DNA from: an uncultured Kineothrix sp.
Lineage (GTDB): Bacteria > Bacillota > Clostridia > Lachnospirales > Lachnospiraceae
Direction of reading: 5' to 3'
Assembly: GCA_910588855.1 (NCBI GenBank)
Contig: CAJUSR010000001.1
Location: forward strand, 230,611-294,610
DNA: 64,000 nt
The translations under genes and the position numbers were made by a program. Shown piece by piece: positions 61,943 through 64,000 of the stretch (positions are counted from its first letter, which is position 1; every line of letters begins with the position of its first letter). A model generated the notes under the pieces. The model was given only the letters and a program-made list of their open reading frames with translations, was not told the DNA's origin and made no database searches.

Positions 61943-61964
61943 TGACATTCTCCTCAATACGGAT

Positions 61965-62021
61965 TTATTCCCAACTTTATTCCCAATTATTTAAATCATA
62001 ACACATTGGGAATAAAGTTGG
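61965..62021 (-). promoter_or_regulatory. Operator/promoter of the AlbA_2 gene
   Basis: A perfect 16-bp inverted repeat CCAACTTTATTCCCAA (61971-61986) / TTGGGAATAAAGTTGG (62006-62021), with another TTATTCCC half at 61965. The 19-base centre contains TATGAT, a -10 on the minus strand, and the -35-like TTCCAA falls in the distal arm. A bound repressor would block polymerase, most simply the winged helix of the gene product itself. Confidence 0.75.
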
Positions 62022-62123
62022 AAAAAAAATTTATATTATTTTGCTCTCTTTTTTACAAATGCAGGTACTTCTTGAAACATTTCGATTTTGAATTTAAGCC
62101 TGCTATTTTATAATTTGCCGACT

Positions 62124-62675
62124 TTAACGCTTATGATTTTGACTCATCCCTATACCCATAAGCTGCACCTGCTTTTCGACAGCCTCCACATTCTGCGCTA
62201 ACTGCTCTATTGTGTCTGTCCGGTTTTCCGGCTTGATTTCCGGCTGTATCAGTTCCTTTGGGTATTCCTGCCTCAATATCCGCCCCACGCTCCACATGGT
62301 TCGCAAATTCCTCAATCAATGGTGCAAAGGGAAGGTACGCCTGTATAAACTGCTTTATCTTTTGGAGCGCTTTGACACTTTTGTTGACAAGCCACGCTTA
62401 AACCCTCTCCCTATTGGAACTCCCACAACGTGCATATGCGGGCTCGCCTCATCAAAGTGGATTACCGCATTGGCAATTTTAAAATCCGGCAGATATTCCT
62501 GCAATTTCAAAAGGAGCCGCTTATAGACCTGTTTCATAAATATTTTGTCCCCGCTGTTCTGCTCCCAAAATTTTTTATCTCCGCATTGTATGATGACCTC
62601 CACCGCCATGTCCAAATCCTTTCCTTCATTGACCGTCATAAACAGTTCCAAAATGTCCATTTTGATAATCAATGA
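62124..62675 (-). pseudogene. Relic of a Pre/Mob-type relaxase
   Basis: A frame with FDEASPHMHVVGVPIG holds the HxDExxPHxH-like metal motif of MobV/Pre mobilisation proteins (62355-62672), preceded by GKDLDMAVEVIIQCGDK. Further fragments continue at 62124-62319 in other frames. The N-terminal part and the rest of the protein are missing, so the relaxase is dead. It shows the island came from a mobilisable element. It ends right before the integrase start, on the opposite strand. Confidence 0.75.
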
Positions 62676-62716
62676 TTACATACGCAGAAATGCGTTCATT
62701 GAAAGGAGAAACGCTT

Positions 62717-63793
62717 ATGGCAAAAGGATCAGTACGGAAGAAAGGAAAGAAATGGTACTACCGCTTCTATGTAGAGGACGCAAGCGGTAACTTTGTACAG
62801 AAAGAATGTGCAAGAACAGAAAGCAAAAACGAAACGGAAAAGCTGTTAAGGCAGGCAATGGAGGACTATGAAAGCAAGAAATTCATTGCAAAGGCGGATA
62901 ATATCACTCTCGGACAGTTGCTTGACACATGGGCAGAGGAAGGATTAAAGACAGGAACATTGAGCAATTACACTGTCGGTACTTATTTACAAGCAATCAA
63001 CCGCATTAAACAGCACCCTGTAAGCAGACGAAAGCTAAAAACAGTTACTTCGGGGCATTTACAACAGTTTATGGATTTGCTCTCATTCAGCGGAACGGTT
63101 GAGGACTTTGTTTCAAAGAGATATTCTATTGACTATATACGGTCTTATTCCGCAGTATTGCAGCAGTCCTTCCGCTTTGCAGTGTTCCCGAAACAGTACA
63201 TCACATTCAATCCCATGCAGTATGTGGTAATGAGACACAAAAAGGACGATATGGATTTGTTTGCGGAGGAAACGGACGCTGAAACAGGCAAGGTCAAGCC
63301 TATTTCGTATGAACAGTACCAAAAACTGACTGCACAGCTTGGAAAAAGCAGCAAAGACGCAATCCTGCCTGTACAGATAGCCTATTTCACAGGACTTAGG
63401 CTTGGGGAAGTGGCAGGTCCGTCTTGGCAGGACATTAACCTTGAGAAACAATATCTGACAGTCCGCAGGAGTGTCCGTTACAACGGCGCTACCCATAAGC
63501 ACGAAATTGGCTCGACCAAGAGGGAAGATGGCTGTCTGGAACTTCCTGCCACCGTAGAAACAGCCTGCCGGACAGCGGCAAGAAAAGTACCGGAGTTAGA
63601 GGGTTTCCACTTCCACACATTAAGACACACCTACACAACAAGCCTGTTATCAAACGGGGCGCATCCAAAAGACGTGCAGGAACTTTTAGGACATTCGGAC
63701 GTAAGCACTACAATGAATGTGTATGCACACGCTACAAGGGAAGCTAAACGGGATTTCGCTAAACTCTTGGATCAGGTTGTGGGAATGAGTTAA
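62717..63793 (+). CDS. Tyrosine-type site-specific integrase
   Basis: A 358-residue phage/ICE integrase. An N-terminal AP2-like DNA-binding region (GSVRKKGKKWYYRFYVEDAS) and SAM-like core-binding domain (about residues 65-175) precede the catalytic domain with Arg in TGLRLGEVAG, HTLRHTYTT, LLGHSDVSTT and the nucleophile Tyr in MNVYAH. Start ATG 62717 after AAAGGAGAAAC; an earlier in-frame start exists but without an RBS. This is the plus-strand end of the restriction island; attachment cores are not identified. Confidence 0.93.
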   Translation: MAKGSVRKKGKKWYYRFYVEDASGNFVQKECARTESKNETEKLLRQAMEDYESKKFIAKADNITLGQLLDTWAEEGLKTGTLSNYTVGTYLQAINRIKQHPVSRRKLKTVTSGHLQQFMDLLSFSGTVEDFVSKRYSIDYIRSYSAVLQQSFRFAVFPKQYITFNPMQYVVMRHKKDDMDLFAEETDAETGKVKPISYEQYQKLTAQLGKSSKDAILPVQIAYFTGLRLGEVAGPSWQDINLEKQYLTVRRSVRYNGATHKHEIGSTKREDGCLELPATVETACRTAARKVPELEGFHFHTLRHTYTTSLLSNGAHPKDVQELLGHSDVSTTMNVYAHATREAKRDFAKLLDQVVGMS

Positions 63794-63958
63794 GCAATGA
63801 AAATTGAATAACAAAAACTTTCCCTTGCAGCTTGCCAATAAGGGCAAAAACAAGGGAAAAGGATACATATTTTGAGGTTTGGCATACCGCAAAGCCTTGA
63901 AAATTAAGGAAAGTTAAGACAGTTAGTAGATAAATTGGAATTTATTGGGAGTGTAATA

Positions 63959-64000
63959 TAAAGTGTGTAAGTTACCGGTAACAAAAACTTACGCACTTTA
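63959..64000. repeat. Inverted repeat at the right window edge
   Basis: TAAAGTGTGTAAGTT (63959-63973) and AACTTACGCACTTTA (63986-64000) pair with one mismatch around the perfect palindrome GTTACCGGTAAC. Downstream of the integrase it might be an integrase arm or core site, or a terminator; the window ends here. Confidence 0.5.

Noticed and set aside
1..64000. tRNA or rRNA genes, including a tRNA attachment site for the integrase
   Set aside because: I found no cloverleaf with a T-arm GTTCRA and CCA-like end in the intergenic spaces; faint matches lay in coding DNA.

Overview
The window comes from a low-to-mid GC Firmicute, most likely a gut-type Lachnospiraceae (class Clostridia); the genus cannot be fixed from this sequence alone. 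Pointers are the ranthipeptide pair scfA/scfB with its TIGR04086 membrane protein, HemZ, a meso-DAP type MurE (DNPR motif), a CIRCE-controlled groESL operon, fused SecDF, an RSH enzyme and many AAGGAGG-type ribosome binding sites. Nearly all genes lie on the minus strand.

Layout. 1-8.6 kb: priA (cut by the left edge), murE, a 1-phosphofructokinase-family kinase, recJ, secDF. 8.7-12.1 kb: SCIFF maturase scfB, the 47-residue SCIFF precursor scfA, a BlaI-type repressor with two operator-like dyads, and TIGR04086. 12.3-17.9 kb: a CNNM/CorC membrane protein, a HAD phosphatase, an 11-bp minisatellite, a membrane-anchored Cys-motif protein with a cytoplasmic-looking amidase, and a phosphopantetheinyl transferase operon. 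18.2-23.1 kb: aspS, hisS, a CPBP protease and an XRE regulator. 23.1-25.2 kb: wreckage of a mobilisable element (two TnpW footprints). 25.4-31.5 kb: nitroreductase, then a transferred-looking two-component system with an ABC/FtsX exporter. 31.5-32.8 kb: a decayed thiamin-salvage cluster (tenA, thiD-thiE chimera, HAD). 33.2-43.4 kb: hemZ, MATE, glycerate kinase, a glyoxalase-like hydrolase, relA/spoT, apt, HD-GYP regulator, thioesterase. 43.7-49.9 kb: groESL and the fructose operon fruK-fruA-fruR. 50-55.4 kb: degenerate GGDEF protein, three lineage-restricted coiled-coil or charged proteins and a DUF3298 lipoprotein. 55.5-64 kb: an integrated island with a type III-like restriction-modification pair, an AlbA_2/ATPase regulator with a striking operator, a relaxase remnant and a tyrosine integrase.

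The string secDF-scfB-scfA-TIGR04086 plus recJ, apt, relA, hydrolase, hemZ, hisS and aspS is a recognisable clostridial gene order, here split by insertions. Much of the unexplained structure is repetitive: two miniature inverted-repeat element families with apparent target duplications (10 bp and 9 bp), a leader-like palindromic repeat placed directly before two start codons, and several tandem arrays. The most promising under-described points are these repeat families, the operator of the AlbA_2 gene with an 18-bp copy inside its own coding sequence, and the BlaI gene lodged beside the SCIFF locus.
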